Positions 47,520 to 56,546 are shown, counted from the first letter of the stretch. The stretch: 64,000 nt of DNA from Polaromonas glacialis (GCF_000709345.1 NZ_KL448324.1:215198-279197), one strand, 5' to 3'. Notes: generated by a model not told the origin, from the sequence alone. Made by a program: numbers and translations.

Positions 47520-48170
47520 TCATGAAGAAGTTGTCGGATAAAGGCGTTTGAGCTTGACGCGGGCATCTTTGGTCGTGAACTGCCAGTTGACTTTGGCCTG
47601 AAGGTGGTCGCGCCGGACCTGCCAGGCAGCGACCTCGCTGCGCACGGTCTCGATGCTGTCAATGCGCCGGCTCAGGCACTGAGCCACCATGACGTTGATC
47701 TCGATCTCTGCCATGTTCAGCCAGCTGCCATGCTTGGGCGTGTAGACAAACTCGAAACGATCCCACAGCGCCTTGGCCTCCTCAGGGGTAAACGCCTCGT
47801 ACAGCGAGCCCGGGGTGTGCGTGTTCAAGTTGTCCATGACCAGCGTGATGCGCTCGGCATCGGGATAGTTTGCCGCGATGTCCTGCACGAACTCCGCCCA
47901 GTCCAGTTTGGTCCGGCGCTCGGTGACTTTGCTCAAGCGCCGCCCGGCCACCGGCTCGCTGGCCATGAACACGTTACACACGCCGCAGCGTTCGTATTCG
48001 TAGTTATGGCGCTCGGGGCGGCCGGGCTCCGCTGGAACAGGCTCGCGCGTCTCACGAATGAGCTGGCGAGGCGTCTCGTCCATGCACACCACGGGGTGCT
48101 TGGCGTCAATGGGCACCAGTACCTGTTCCATGGCAGCCACGAATTGAGCGTTGGCCTGGGGCGCGATCAC
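47520..48170 (-). CDS. IS630-family transposase, catalytic frame (orfB)
   Basis: 216 residues carrying the DDE triad: VVCMDETPRQL (Asp), ITLVMDNLNTHTPGSLYE (Asp) and YTPKHGSWLNMAEIEINVM (Glu). The first in-frame start is a GTG, and coding homology extends upstream of it into the A7 slip site, so orfB is probably translated as an orfA-orfB fusion. Its stop lies inside the left inverted repeat. Confidence 0.88.
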   Translation of the reverse strand: MIAPQANAQFVAAMEQVLVPIDAKHPVVCMDETPRQLIRETREPVPAEPGRPERHNYEYERCGVCNVFMASEPVAGRRLSKVTERRTKLDWAEFVQDIAANYPDAERITLVMDNLNTHTPGSLYEAFTPEEAKALWDRFEFVYTPKHGSWLNMAEIEINVMVAQCLSRRIDSIETVRSEVAAWQVRRDHLQAKVNWQFTTKDARVKLKRLYPTTSS

Positions 48171-48640
48171 CCAGCCGACTTTCCTCCAGGGCTTGAGTTC
48201 GTTTTTTTGAGCGTGCGGCGCACCGTCTCGTGCGAGACGGTGTCAATCAATTCGAGCTCGACCAGCCGGTTAACCAGCAGCCGCAGCGACCAGCGCGCCT
48301 GGCCTTCGGGCGGCGCCGAGCAGCTCAGCGCCAGCAGCTGGGCCTCCAGGCGGCCGTCGATCTTCAAGTCGTACTCGCACTTGGCGCTCTGGCGGTTCAG
48401 CGTCAGTTCCAACCCTTCGAGAACAAACTTCTTCTTGATGCGGTCCACCTTGCGCTCGCTCACGCACAGCATGGCCGCGATGTCGCAAGTCCGGGATCGC
48501 TCGGCACGTCCCCCGGCTTGGTCGCAGTTGAGCAGTATCAAGGCATTGATCACCTTGGACGCGGCGTGCGTGCCTTTGCCTGCGATGGCTTGCAGTTCGG
48601 CTCTTTCTTGCTCTGACAAGGTGACTTTGTAATGTTCCAT
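48167..48640 (-). CDS. IS630-family transposase, N-terminal frame (orfA)
   Basis: 157 residues with two HTH segments: LSEQERAELQAIAGKGTHAASKVINALILL and DIAAMLCVSERKVDRIKKKFVLEG. The family frame continues only after slipping one base at the A7 run (minus strand of 48202-48208): RTLKK is followed in the -1 frame by NELKPWRKVGWVIAPQ, leading into orfB. Programmed -1 frameshifting is the likely way to make the full enzyme. Confidence 0.85.
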   Translation of the reverse strand: MEHYKVTLSEQERAELQAIAGKGTHAASKVINALILLNCDQAGGRAERSRTCDIAAMLCVSERKVDRIKKKFVLEGLELTLNRQSAKCEYDLKIDGRLEAQLLALSCSAPPEGQARWSLRLLVNRLVELELIDTVSHETVRRTLKKTNSSPGGKSAG

Positions 48641-48680
48641 TCCCCATTGTCCGCGTCAAAATTCTCGTGACGCGACACTA

Positions 48681-50089
48681 GTGGGTCACTTGGCAACTAA
48701 AGCAAAAAGGCGGTAGCCAAGAGGTAAAAACGGACAGGAGCGAAGCCATGAGTCGATGCCCAAAAGAGTCGTTACGGCCGCTGACGCAACACGAGCGGCA
48801 AGCGCTGCAAAGAATTGTGCGTTCAGGCAGCGAGCGAGCCGATGTGGTAGCGCGGGCCAGGGAGGTGCTGGCCGTGGCGTTGGGAGCGAGCTACCGCGCT
48901 GCCGCAGATGGCGCGCACCGCCGGTCCGCCGAGGCGGTCGCAAAGCTGGTAGCGCGCTTTAACCGTGAGGGCTTGGTGGCACTCGAACCACACGGCCGGG
49001 GCGGCCCCAAGCCGCAATACGATGCGCAGGCGCGCGAGCGGATCCTGGCCGAAGCGCGGCGCGCGCCCGATCCCGCGCGCGATGGAACGGCGAGCTGGTC
49101 GTTGATGACGCTGCGCCGGGCCTTGCGCCGCGCGCCCGATGGTCTGCCCCGTGTCAGCACCTACACGATCGGTCAGGTGCTCCATGCCTCGGGCTACCGC
49201 TGGCTGGCCGCGCGCAGCTGGTGCGAGACGGGCCGGGCGGTGCGAAAGCGCCGCGCCGGCACGGTCAAGGTCACGGACCCCGATAGCGAGGCCAAAAAAA
49301 AATCTGATCGAGCGTGCTTACCACGAGGGCGCTCAGCTCTGTCTGGCGGTATGGACGCAAGATGAGGCGGGGCCGTACTCGACCCGCCCCATGCCCGGGC
49401 AAAGCTGGGCCGCGCAAGGCCAGGCGCAGCGTCAACCCCATGAATACGTGCGCAATGGCACGGCCAAGCTGCTGACCTTGTTTTGCCCGGGCAGCGGCGA
49501 GCTGCGGGCCAAGGGCGTCACCGCTGCGCCCAATGTGGTGCTGCACCCGTGGCTGCAGCAGGAACTGACCGCGGTGCTCGATCAGTTGCCAGCGGCGCCG
49601 CCTGTGACCGATACGGCCAGCAACCATGGCGCGTGGGAGACGTGGCAGCGGGGGCTCAAAATTAGCATCACGCTGCCGGCCATCTTGCCGCAGCTGCGCC
49701 TGCTGCTGGTGTGGGACAACCTCAAAGGGCATTTGACGCCCACACTGGTGTTGTGGCTGTTCAGTCACGGCGTGATGCCGTTGTACACGCCGCTGAGCGG
49801 CTCCTGGCTGAACATGGCCGAGTCGATTCAACGCATCATCGGCCGCCGGGCGCTGGCCGGGCAGTATCTGCAGACAGCGCAACAGATCATCGATACCCTG
49901 GAAGCGACGGTCAGAGGCTGGAACAAGGATCCAACGCCTTTTCACTGGGGTGGCAAGCGCCAGGCGCGGCGTCTGCGAAGCCGCCAACGACAGCACGCCC
50001 TGGCCGGCTCGGGCGCCTGCACACGCCGTCCCCTGCGACGTCGGCCCTCGGCGCTGCAAAAATTACTATCCGGTTGTCAATTGACCCAC
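48681..50089. mobile_element. IS630-family insertion sequence #3 (frameshift type), abutting #2
   Basis: 1409 bp. Left end GTGGGTCACTTGGCAAC (from 48681) and right end GTTGTCAATTGACCCAC (to 50089) are inverted repeats with two mismatches. The left TA (48679-48680) is the same TA that ends IS630 #2; the right TA is 50090-50091. It therefore inserted into the TA created or used by the neighbour, or the reverse. Confidence 0.85.
48748..49365 (+). CDS. IS630-family transposase, N-terminal frame (IS #3)
   Basis: 205 residues, but the family-like part ends near DPDSEAKKK at a run of nine A (49293-49301). After an AGGAGCGAAG ribosome site it reads LTQHERQALQRIVRSGSERADVVARAREVL and then AVAKLVARFNREGLVALEPHGRGGPKP, an HTH region of IS630 type. 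Beyond the A run the catalytic domain lies in the -1 frame (KKNLIERAYHEGA). Confidence 0.82.
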   Translation: MSRCPKESLRPLTQHERQALQRIVRSGSERADVVARAREVLAVALGASYRAAADGAHRRSAEAVAKLVARFNREGLVALEPHGRGGPKPQYDAQARERILAEARRAPDPARDGTASWSLMTLRRALRRAPDGLPRVSTYTIGQVLHASGYRWLAARSWCETGRAVRKRRAGTVKVTDPDSEAKKKSDRACLPRGRSALSGGMDAR

Positions 50090-50092
50090 TAG
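49139..50092 (+). CDS. IS630-family transposase, catalytic frame (IS #3)
   Basis: The genuine part begins at the A9 slip site near 49294. DDE residues: AVWTQDEAGPYSTRPMPG (Asp), LLLVWDNLKGHLTPTL (Asp) and PLSGSWLNMAESIQRIIGRR (Glu). The frame upstream of the slip site is a shadow. The last codon and stop use the right TA (50090-50092), so the protein ends exactly at the element border. Confidence 0.82.
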   Translation: MVCPVSAPTRSVRCSMPRATAGWPRAAGARRAGRCESAAPARSRSRTPIARPKKNLIERAYHEGAQLCLAVWTQDEAGPYSTRPMPGQSWAAQGQAQRQPHEYVRNGTAKLLTLFCPGSGELRAKGVTAAPNVVLHPWLQQELTAVLDQLPAAPPVTDTASNHGAWETWQRGLKISITLPAILPQLRLLLVWDNLKGHLTPTLVLWLFSHGVMPLYTPLSGSWLNMAESIQRIIGRRALAGQYLQTAQQIIDTLEATVRGWNKDPTPFHWGGKRQARRLRSRQRQHALAGSGACTRRPLRRRPSALQKLLSGCQLTH

Positions 50093-50107
50093 GACTTCAC
50101 AGCCACC

Positions 50108-50461
50108 TCCCATTGCCAGTGACCTATGGGAATCCCACTACCGGTTACTTATCCAAACCTACGGACCTCAGACTGTAAGCCGTCCACTTCTTTCATCGCT
50201 TGCAACCTATGGCAACCCTGGAATTAAGTGATTTATGAAGACTTCATGCCTGAAATGCATTAGCGGTTCCGAGTCAGTCAGATGAATGAGCTGGTCAATG
50301 AAGATGCAGATGAGACATTCATAGAGACCGACGTGCTGTCTTTGCAGTATGGTCAAGTCACGCCGAATATCAGGAAGATGTTGGCGCCAGATATCCAAAC
50401 GCTTGAATAGGATAAGGCCCAGCTATTTCAAATTTTCCAACAATCCCATTGCTGGTGACTT
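50108..50461. repeat. Iteron cluster A and DnaA-box-like site (left part of ori)
   Basis: Units of the 18-bp iteron TCCCATTGCCAGTGACCT occur at 50108-50125, 50133-50150 (TCCCACTACCGGTTACTT), a weak one at 50151-50168, and 50444-50461 (TCCCATTGCTGGTGACTT). TTATCCAAA at 50149-50157 is one base from a DnaA box. These match the cluster at 51695-51870 and mark part of the replication origin. Confidence 0.6.
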
Positions 50462-50849
50462 ATTAACTAACTTTTATTTAGGGGAATTTTTGGTCACTAC
50501 AGCTGTACATATTTTTCTGAGCCGAGCCCGTATAGGATGGAGCGTTCTCCAAGGTGCCTCATGCAGCGCCAAGACGGGCTGGGGTCAAGATCATGCCCGC
50601 CCAGAGGTTGGGTTCTTTCACGTTAATGCGCATCCTCGCATCACAGGTGCTGCATGGCTGGCAATGATCAGCACCTACGAGCAATCCTCTTGCGCGGGAC
50701 CGATCAGTATCGGCGATCATTACCTTAGACGCTGTTAGGGAGGATATTGACCTCGATAGTGCACCGGCTGCGCGCGAGTTGCGGCTTAATGGCAGCGCTG
50801 GGCATCCTCGGCCCGGTTGCTGGAAGCACCCTGAGTTTTGGATCAGCAA

Positions 50850-51600
50850 AAACTCAATGCACGGTCATGGTGTTCTGGCAAGGGTGCAACTGGATGCGAG
50901 GTTTGACGGGTTGCAGGCAGTAGGCCACGATACCGGCAATCGAGTTGACAGTGAAATTCGTCAGTGAGCGATGTCGGGTGTGCCCGATCCGGCACAGATT
51001 CTTGAGTTCATCGAAGACCGTCTCGACCAATGAGCGCTTGCGTAGCAAAGCGCGGTCAAGTCAGAGTGCAAGCCTCTTTTATGTTCTTGCGCACTCGCGT
51101 GATGATCTCGATGCCCTTGTCCCTCACCTTCTGCGCAAACTCCTTATCAATACCGGTTTAAATTTCCCCATTTGGGGGTATTCATCCGGCGTTGACACTC
51201 CTTGCCGATGCAGCCCTTGTCTTCGTATATCTTGCCGCACACAACCGAGACGATGGCCAGAAGTTCGCTTTCATGGTTGATTGATCGCATGCAGCTTGAA
51301 GCCGTAGAACCAGCCGGTGGAGGATTTGCCCCGCTGAGCAATGTCCTTGAAGTCCTTGTAGCGTTTGGATAGCGCTAGGTTCTCGCACACGGCCAGCGGC
51401 ATCGAGTTCATCGCGCAGCGTATCGGCGCTCTAGACCGAGCCGCCCAGCAAACGATGCACCGCCACCGGCAGTGGCCTGGCCAATAACCATTGGTCAGTT
51501 GCCGGCCTTCTGGGCGAGCGGGACAAGGCCCGATCGGCTCAGCCAGTTCCTGTGCGCTATGCCTGCACCTTACAGCCAACAGCGCTTGAACGTCCATGTC
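50850..51600 (-). pseudogene. IS982-family transposase relic splitting the origin
   Basis: Pieces in different minus-strand frames: MPLAVCENLALSKRYKDFKDIAQRGKSSTGWFYGFKLHAINQ (~51270-51400), then CGKIYEDKGCIGKECQ (~51190-51250), then LRKRSLVETVFDELKNLCRIGHTRHRSLTNFTVNSIAGIVAYCLQPVKP (~50880-51045). The order is that of IS982 transposases. Many indels; dead. Bases 50462-50850 hold nothing I recognise beyond possible element flank. Confidence 0.7.
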
Positions 51601-51694
51601 CTTTGGAACAGCCGCTCATTCTGTGCCAGGGCAGTTACCTGGCTCAAATCCAAGTGACTTTGCAAGCAAATCTTTAACTTTGCGCAGTTCTTTC

Positions 51695-51870
51695 TCCCAT
51701 TGGTGGTGACCTTACAGGTCCGAGGTCGGCTGCGTGTTTTCTCTCCCATTAATGGTGACCTCAAATCCCATAACCACAGACCTCAAATCCCATAAATAGT
51801 GACCCATCTCCCATAACTGCAGACCTCAAATCCCACAAGTTATGACCTACCCTCCCACTGTTGGTGACTA
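51695..51870. repeat. Iteron cluster B (main origin repeats)
   Basis: Seven 18-bp iterons start at 51695, 51744, 51766, 51788, 51809, 51831 and 51853, with the last six spaced 21-22 bp, one helical face. Consensus TCCCAtaa, six variable bases, then GACCT. They lie about 210 bases before the rep gene and should be bound by its product. Confidence 0.88.
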
Positions 51871-52028
51871 ATGAATGGCAGCTCTCCTCTGTAAAAGGGC
51901 TTTTTTCGAGGCCTAAATGTATTAAAGAAGAAAGTGTTTTGGTTAAAGTACACAACAGGTGCTGTTGTTCAATTTAGCAAAACATCCAAAGTCAGGAAAT
52001 GCAGTTTGCAGGTGCATCTATGAACAAG

Positions 52029-52063
52029 ATAGGTCACAATCCAGACATGCCTCAGTGACCTAT
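52029..52063. promoter_or_regulatory. Inverted iteron-core operator before rep
   Basis: ATAGGTCAC (52029-52037) and GTGACCTAT (52055-52063) are exact reverse complements 17 bases apart. GTGACCT is the conserved core of the iterons, here in inverted orientation 16 bases before the rep ATG. This is the usual layout for a Rep_3 protein whose dimers repress their own gene. Confidence 0.75.
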
Positions 52064-52078
52064 AAAACACTTAAGACC

Positions 52079-53485
52079 ATGACTTTGAAAGCCAAAGCTG
52101 CATCCCTGCAAAGCAGCGACTTGAAAGAGAACGCCTTGCTCATCAACGAGGCTGAGTTTCAGGCTTCGCTCTTTCCGGCAATTGAATTGCCCAACGCGTA
52201 CCGAAAGGCTGTACAAGTTGTCCACAGCATCCCGCTGAACAACATGACCCTGGTGTTAAGAAAAATGCTTAATGCATGGATCAAGAACGCCATTGACACC
52301 GAGGTGGACAAGGACGGCTACTGGAGTATCAACATTGCTGAAATGGCCAGCGATCTGGGCTTTGATAGCAACAACCACCAGCATCTCAGACAAGCTGCCA
52401 TGGAGCTGATGAAGATCGTCTTTGAGTTCGATGTGTTGGCAACGCAGCATCCCACACCTAAATTGAGAAAACTCACCGACTGGGACGCAGCAACACTGTT
52501 TCCCAACGTCAAGCAAAGAAGTGGCAAGCTGCTCTATCAGATCAACCATGAGCTTCAGGAGCGCGTTCTTCAGCCCAAGATGTACGCCATGATTGACCTC
52601 AATGTCATAGGTAGGTTCAAGCGCTCCTCATCGGTTGCGATTTACGAGCACTGCGTACGTTTTGTGAACATAGGCGCAACAACGCCGGTTCACTGGACCG
52701 TCTTGCGCAGCATTGTTCTGGGGCGTGCCGAGGTTCCCAAGACTTACGAGGAATTCAAGCATTTCAACAACAAGATACTCAGGCCCTCTGTGGTGGAGAT
52801 GAACGCACTGGCCGACATCGATGTGGAAATGAAACTGACGAAGGAGGGGCGCCAGGTGACGACCGTGCAGTTCATCGTGAGCAGAAAAGATGATTTTGCG
52901 CGTCAGGATATGGACCCTTCCAACGAGGAGGCCATGAAAGCGATTGGCGAGCTAGTGCTCTTTGGCCTTTCTCAATCGGAAGCTAAGAAAATGCTTAAGG
53001 CATATCCTGCTCAGCGCGTCCTTGCCGCGCTAGCCTACACAAAGGGCAGGATTGCCAATAAAAAAGCTTCCGTGATCGAAAATCCTGCCGCTTACCTTCG
53101 CAATGCTATTGCTAGGGGGTACGAGGCCAGCGAGGATCTGGCGCTTGCCGGTGAGATGCCCGATGCACAGATCAAGCGCGAGCTTTCGATGCGAGCTATT
53201 CCCGGTGGTGCCGCTGAAAAGTCCTCCAGTCAGAACAAGCTTGTCGATGCTTTTATGATGAAACAGTTCAAGGACGCACAGGCCTATTTCAATGAGCTAG
53301 GTCGGGCAGACCAGGACGCACTGGTCGAGCGGTACAACGCGCAGCAGGAAATCCGTGGCTTTCGAATTAAAAAGAGCAAACCGTTCAAGGGCGCTCAATC
53401 TGCTTTCTTGCGCTGGCTTGCGCAGGAAACCTGGGGCCAGCCCAGTACGGAGGATTTGCTCGAGTTTGCGCAAACCATGTTTTGA
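52079..53485 (+). CDS. Plasmid replication initiator (Rep_3 family)
   Basis: 468 residues from the ATG at 52079. A longer in-frame start at 51959 would run through the operator, so it is not used. The first ~270 residues show the paired winged-helix Rep_3 pattern: ELPNAYRKAVQVVHSIPLNNMTLVLRKMLNAWIKNA, YQINHELQERVLQPKMYAMIDLNVIGRFKRSSSVAIYEHCVRF, and KHFNNKILRPSVVEMNALADIDVEMKLTKEGRQVTTVQFIV. The long C-terminal part (~270-468) is not recognised. It binds the iterons upstream to start replication and probably the inverted repeat to repress itself. Confidence 0.9.
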   Translation: MTLKAKAASLQSSDLKENALLINEAEFQASLFPAIELPNAYRKAVQVVHSIPLNNMTLVLRKMLNAWIKNAIDTEVDKDGYWSINIAEMASDLGFDSNNHQHLRQAAMELMKIVFEFDVLATQHPTPKLRKLTDWDAATLFPNVKQRSGKLLYQINHELQERVLQPKMYAMIDLNVIGRFKRSSSVAIYEHCVRFVNIGATTPVHWTVLRSIVLGRAEVPKTYEEFKHFNNKILRPSVVEMNALADIDVEMKLTKEGRQVTTVQFIVSRKDDFARQDMDPSNEEAMKAIGELVLFGLSQSEAKKMLKAYPAQRVLAALAYTKGRIANKKASVIENPAAYLRNAIARGYEASEDLALAGEMPDAQIKRELSMRAIPGGAAEKSSSQNKLVDAFMMKQFKDAQAYFNELGRADQDALVERYNAQQEIRGFRIKKSKPFKGAQSAFLRWLAQETWGQPSTEDLLEFAQTMF

Positions 53486-53519
53486 CGAAGAGGAACCATA
53501 CCTGAGTGCTCATTGGTAA

Positions 53520-53931
53520 CAGACAGCTTTACGGGTAGACAGTAGACCCCATACAGGAACACCTTCAGGCCGATTCTTCTTTCACGCTTTGGACCCAGTC
53601 CTGTGTTCGCGCTCGGAGGGTGCGGACAAAACTTGGACTGGATGCGTTTGAGCGTGCAGCCGCATCTCGGCGTGGTGCAGACAGTGGACTCGGGCTTGTG
53701 AGTGATCTCCACCCGGGGTGGTTCGGGTGGGTCTGGGCTTGCCCGCCTCGGTGACGGCTCGGGTCGTGGGTGCCAGGCTCTGGAGTTCCACTTCGATAGC
53801 GGAGATGTCCGCATCGATGATCTCGTCGAGCTGCGCTGCCGCGGGTCCAGCCGCTCGCCGTTGCGCCCGAATTTCCAGCGCTTGAGCACAGCCATCTCGT
53901 GCGTGAGCTGATCAATTTTGGCCTGGCGGTA
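53520..53931 (-). pseudogene. IS66-type tnpC relic, downstream half
   Basis: Minus strand continues a split gene: KYRQAKIDQLTHEMAVLKRWKFGRNGERLDP, then after a frameshift LDEIIDADISAIEVELQSLAP and TEAGKPRPTRT. This is the coiled-coil/zinc-finger N-terminal region of an IS66 transposase. The other half is at 56547-56661; the complete IS66 element lies between. The catalytic part is missing beyond 53520. Confidence 0.75.
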
Positions 53932-54022
53932 CTTGAGCTGTAAGCGGTCCGCGAACCACGCCCTTTTATTCGTGAGCTGATTCGATGATGCTATGTGTCC
54001 ATCTACAACTACATGGACACCT

Positions 54023-54430
54023 ATGACAGAGATGAACGCAGAGTTGCTGGCCCGGCTGGTGGTCGGGCGCAAACGCGACGGACGGTGCACTTACGACCCG
54101 CTGGCCAAGCAGGCGCTAATTGACGAATGCCTCAAGCCTGGCGTGTCGGTGGCGCGCGTGGGGATGCTGTACGGCATCAACGCCAATTTGCTGCGCACCT
54201 GGATTGCCAAGTCAGGCCAGCCCAACCATGGCAAAGCGCTGGCGTCGCCAGCGGCTTTCGTGGCCGTGCAGGTTAGCGAGCCGGCAGCGCCGGCTGCAAC
54301 AACCGCACCAGTCGCACTTTGCCTGCACGTGCGCCTGCCCAACGGGGTGGCGCTCGATGTGGGCCAGGTCCCGCTGGAGGCGATGGCGCCCGTGCTGCAA
54401 CTGCTGGGCACACTGGCGTGTTCACGCTGA
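54023..54430 (+). CDS. tnpA: IS66 accessory protein TnpA
   Basis: 135 residues from the ATG at 54023. Helix-turn-helix region: RDGRCTYDPLAKQALIDECLKPGVSVARVGMLYGINANLLRTWI, typical of IS66 orf1 proteins that bind the element ends. The C-terminal LRLPNGVALDVGQ-type segment is also usual. Overlaps tnpB by about 13 bases. Confidence 0.88.
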   Translation: MTEMNAELLARLVVGRKRDGRCTYDPLAKQALIDECLKPGVSVARVGMLYGINANLLRTWIAKSGQPNHGKALASPAAFVAVQVSEPAAPAATTAPVALCLHVRLPNGVALDVGQVPLEAMAPVLQLLGTLACSR

Positions 54431-54771
54431 ACGCCACCCGTGCGGTGTACCTGCACCAGGAGGCCATTGATTTTCGCAAGAGCATCAACGGTCTGGCCAG
54501 CCTGGTCGAGCATGGCCTGGGCCTGGACGCGTTTGCCCAGGCACTGTTTGTCTTTGCCAACCGCAGGCGCGACCGCATCAAGATTCTGGGCTGGGATGTC
54601 AACGGGTTTTGGCTGCTGCACAAGCGCCTGGAGAAGGACCGCTTCATCTGGCCGCGAGGCGAACTCGGCGTCGTGACGCTCAGCGTGGAGCAGCTGCACT
54701 GGCTGCTCAAGGGTATCGACATCCAGGCCCTGCGCGGACACCAGGCCGTGCGCTACGAGCGCGCAGCGTAA
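54418..54771 (+). CDS. tnpB: IS66 accessory protein TnpB
   Basis: 117 residues from a GTG at 54418. Family motif: AVYLHQEAIDFRKSINGLASLVEHGLGLD, then ALFVFANRRRDRIKILGWDVNGFWLLHKRLEKDRFIWP, the standard IS66 orf2 sequence. It is required with TnpA and TnpC for transposition. The GTG start overlaps the end of tnpA. Confidence 0.9.
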   Translation: MFTLNATRAVYLHQEAIDFRKSINGLASLVEHGLGLDAFAQALFVFANRRRDRIKILGWDVNGFWLLHKRLEKDRFIWPRGELGVVTLSVEQLHWLLKGIDIQALRGHQAVRYERAA

Positions 54772-54854
54772 GGGGGACAAATTCTGGCTTGGAAGGCAAG
54801 GCTCAGACTCGGATTTTTGGGAACTTTCACCCGCGCCGCCTTGTCTAAACGGGC

Positions 54855-56456
54855 ATGCTCGCTGTGCCTGATGCCCAAGAAATAGACGCCTTGAAAGAGG
54901 CGCTGGCGCAGGCTTTGCAGCGCAGCGACGCCCTGGCGGGGGAGTTGCGTATGGTGCGCGCCGAGCGTGACCTGCTCCAGGAGCGGCTCAAGCAGTTCAT
55001 GCGCAAGCTCTTTGCCGCCCGCAGCGAAGCGGGCAGCCCGCAGCAAAGGGACCTGTTCTTCAACGAGGCCGAGGCGCTGGGCGCGGCCAGCGAACCGGCC
55101 ACTTGCGACGGCCACGAAGATGGCAGCCAGGAGGTCCGCGCCCATCAGCGCGTGCCGCGCGGACGCAAGCCGCTCGATGCGGCCTTGCCCCGGGAGGTGG
55201 TGCGCCACGAACTGCCCGAAGACCAGCGGGTGTGCCCGCACGATGGCACGGCGCTGGTGGAAATTGGCGTGGAGACCAGCGAGCAGCTCGACATCATTCC
55301 CCAGCAGGTTCGCGTGATTCGCCATGAACGCGTCAAATATGCCTGTCCCTGCTGCGATGGCGCCTTGCGCCTGGCGTCCAAGCCGGCGCAAATCATCCCC
55401 AAGGGCTTGTTCAGCGAAGGCCTGCTGGCCTGGGTGATTACGTCGAAGTATTGCGACGGCCTGCCGCTGTACCGCCAGACGGCGCTGCTCTCGCGCTTTG
55501 GCGGCGGCGACCTGGCGCGCAACACCCTGGCCGCCAGCGTCGTGCGCGTGGGCCGGGAGGTGCAGCCCATCATCAATGTGCTGCGCGACCATTTGCTGGA
55601 CTCGCCCCTCATCCATGGCGACGAAACCCATGTGCAGGTACTCAAAGAAGCCGGCAAAAGCGCGCAGTCCAAAAGCTACATGTGGGTGCAGACAACCCCG
55701 TGCTCCGGGGTGCAGGGAGCGGGGCCACCCATCCGGCTGTTTGGCTACGCGCCCTCGCGCAGCACGGCGGCCGCACAAATCCTGTATGCCGGGGTGCAAG
55801 AAGGCAGCGTGCTGATGACGGATGGCTACGCGGTTTATGACGCCATCGCGCAGGCGCACCACCTCGTGCATCTGGGATGCTGGGCGCATTGCAGGCGCGG
55901 GTTCCATGAGGCGCTGCAGGCGCTGCCCAGGAATGCGCGCGGCCCCGAGCAGCTCGCTGCGCGGTTTCTCGCGCTCATCGCCCAGTTGTATGCGGTAGAG
56001 TCGCGCGCACGCGAGCACCGGCTTCCTCCCCAGGAATTGCTGGTCCAGCGGCAACAGCACAGCGTGCCCGTGCTTGGCCAGATAGAGGCGTTGCTGCTGG
56101 CCAACGTGCACACCGTGCTGCCGGGCAGTTTGCTGGGCAAGGCGCTGCATTACCTGGCTTCGCAATGGACGAAGCTGGCGCTGTATGTCACCGATGGCGC
56201 CTACCCGATTGACAACAATGCTGCCGAAAATTCGATTCGTCCGTTTTGTATTGGAAGACGCAACTGGCTCTTCAGCGATACGGTAGCCGGCGCACAGGCC
56301 AGCGCCAACCTGTATTCGTTGCTGCAGACCTGCGTGGTCAACGGCGTCGACGGCTACGCGTACCTGCGCGCATTGCTCACCGCGCTGCCCAGCGCGCAAA
56401 CGGCAGACGACTACGAGGCGCTACTGCCTTGGCGCATTACATTGCCCGGCCGCTGA
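54855..56456 (+). CDS. tnpC: IS66 transposase TnpC
   Basis: 533 residues, intact. N-terminal coiled coil (ALKEALAQALQRSDALAGELRMVRAERDLLQERLKQFMRKLF), zinc-finger region with CPHDGTAL and YACPCCDGAL, then the DDE domain: LIHGDETHVQVL (Asp), VLMTDGYAVYDAI (Asp) and NAAENSIRPFCIGRRNWLF (Glu). Probably active, given matching ends and target duplication. Confidence 0.93.
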   Translation: MLAVPDAQEIDALKEALAQALQRSDALAGELRMVRAERDLLQERLKQFMRKLFAARSEAGSPQQRDLFFNEAEALGAASEPATCDGHEDGSQEVRAHQRVPRGRKPLDAALPREVVRHELPEDQRVCPHDGTALVEIGVETSEQLDIIPQQVRVIRHERVKYACPCCDGALRLASKPAQIIPKGLFSEGLLAWVITSKYCDGLPLYRQTALLSRFGGGDLARNTLAASVVRVGREVQPIINVLRDHLLDSPLIHGDETHVQVLKEAGKSAQSKSYMWVQTTPCSGVQGAGPPIRLFGYAPSRSTAAAQILYAGVQEGSVLMTDGYAVYDAIAQAHHLVHLGCWAHCRRGFHEALQALPRNARGPEQLAARFLALIAQLYAVESRAREHRLPPQELLVQRQQHSVPVLGQIEALLLANVHTVLPGSLLGKALHYLASQWTKLALYVTDGAYPIDNNAAENSIRPFCIGRRNWLFSDTVAGAQASANLYSLLQTCVVNGVDGYAYLRALLTALPSAQTADDYEALLPWRITLPGR

Positions 56457-56546
56457 GCAGCGGCCGGGCAACGCTCCTCAGCCATTTCAATCACACCCCG
56501 GCCAGCGGCGCAAGGTACGCTGTTAATTGACCGCATACCTTGAGCT

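Larger units (their letters stand above)
47512..48678. mobile_element. IS630-family insertion sequence #2 (frameshift type)
   Basis: 1167 bp. GTGTCGCGTCA at the left end (from 47512) is the exact reverse complement of TGACGCGACAC at the right end (to 48678). TA flanks both ends (47510-47511, 48679-48680). It has two overlapping genes on the minus strand joined by a run of seven A. Confidence 0.88.
53940..56538. mobile_element. IS66-family insertion sequence (complete, tnpABC)
   Basis: 2599 bp with terminal repeats GTAAGCGGTC (53940) and GACCGCATAC (to 56538), one mismatch. The 8-bp target duplication CTTGAGCT is exact at 53932-53939 and 56539-56546, the length expected for IS66. It inserted into the tnpC gene of an older IS66 relic. 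Confidence 0.93.

Noticed and set aside
50108..51870. CRISPR array from regularly spaced repeats
   Set aside because: The repeats are variable 18-mers with 3-4 base gaps next to a Rep_3 gene, which fits iterons; there are no spacers and no cas genes.
54753..56399. 548-codon minus-strand open frame over IS66 tnpC
   Set aside because: Shadow of the intact transposase gene.
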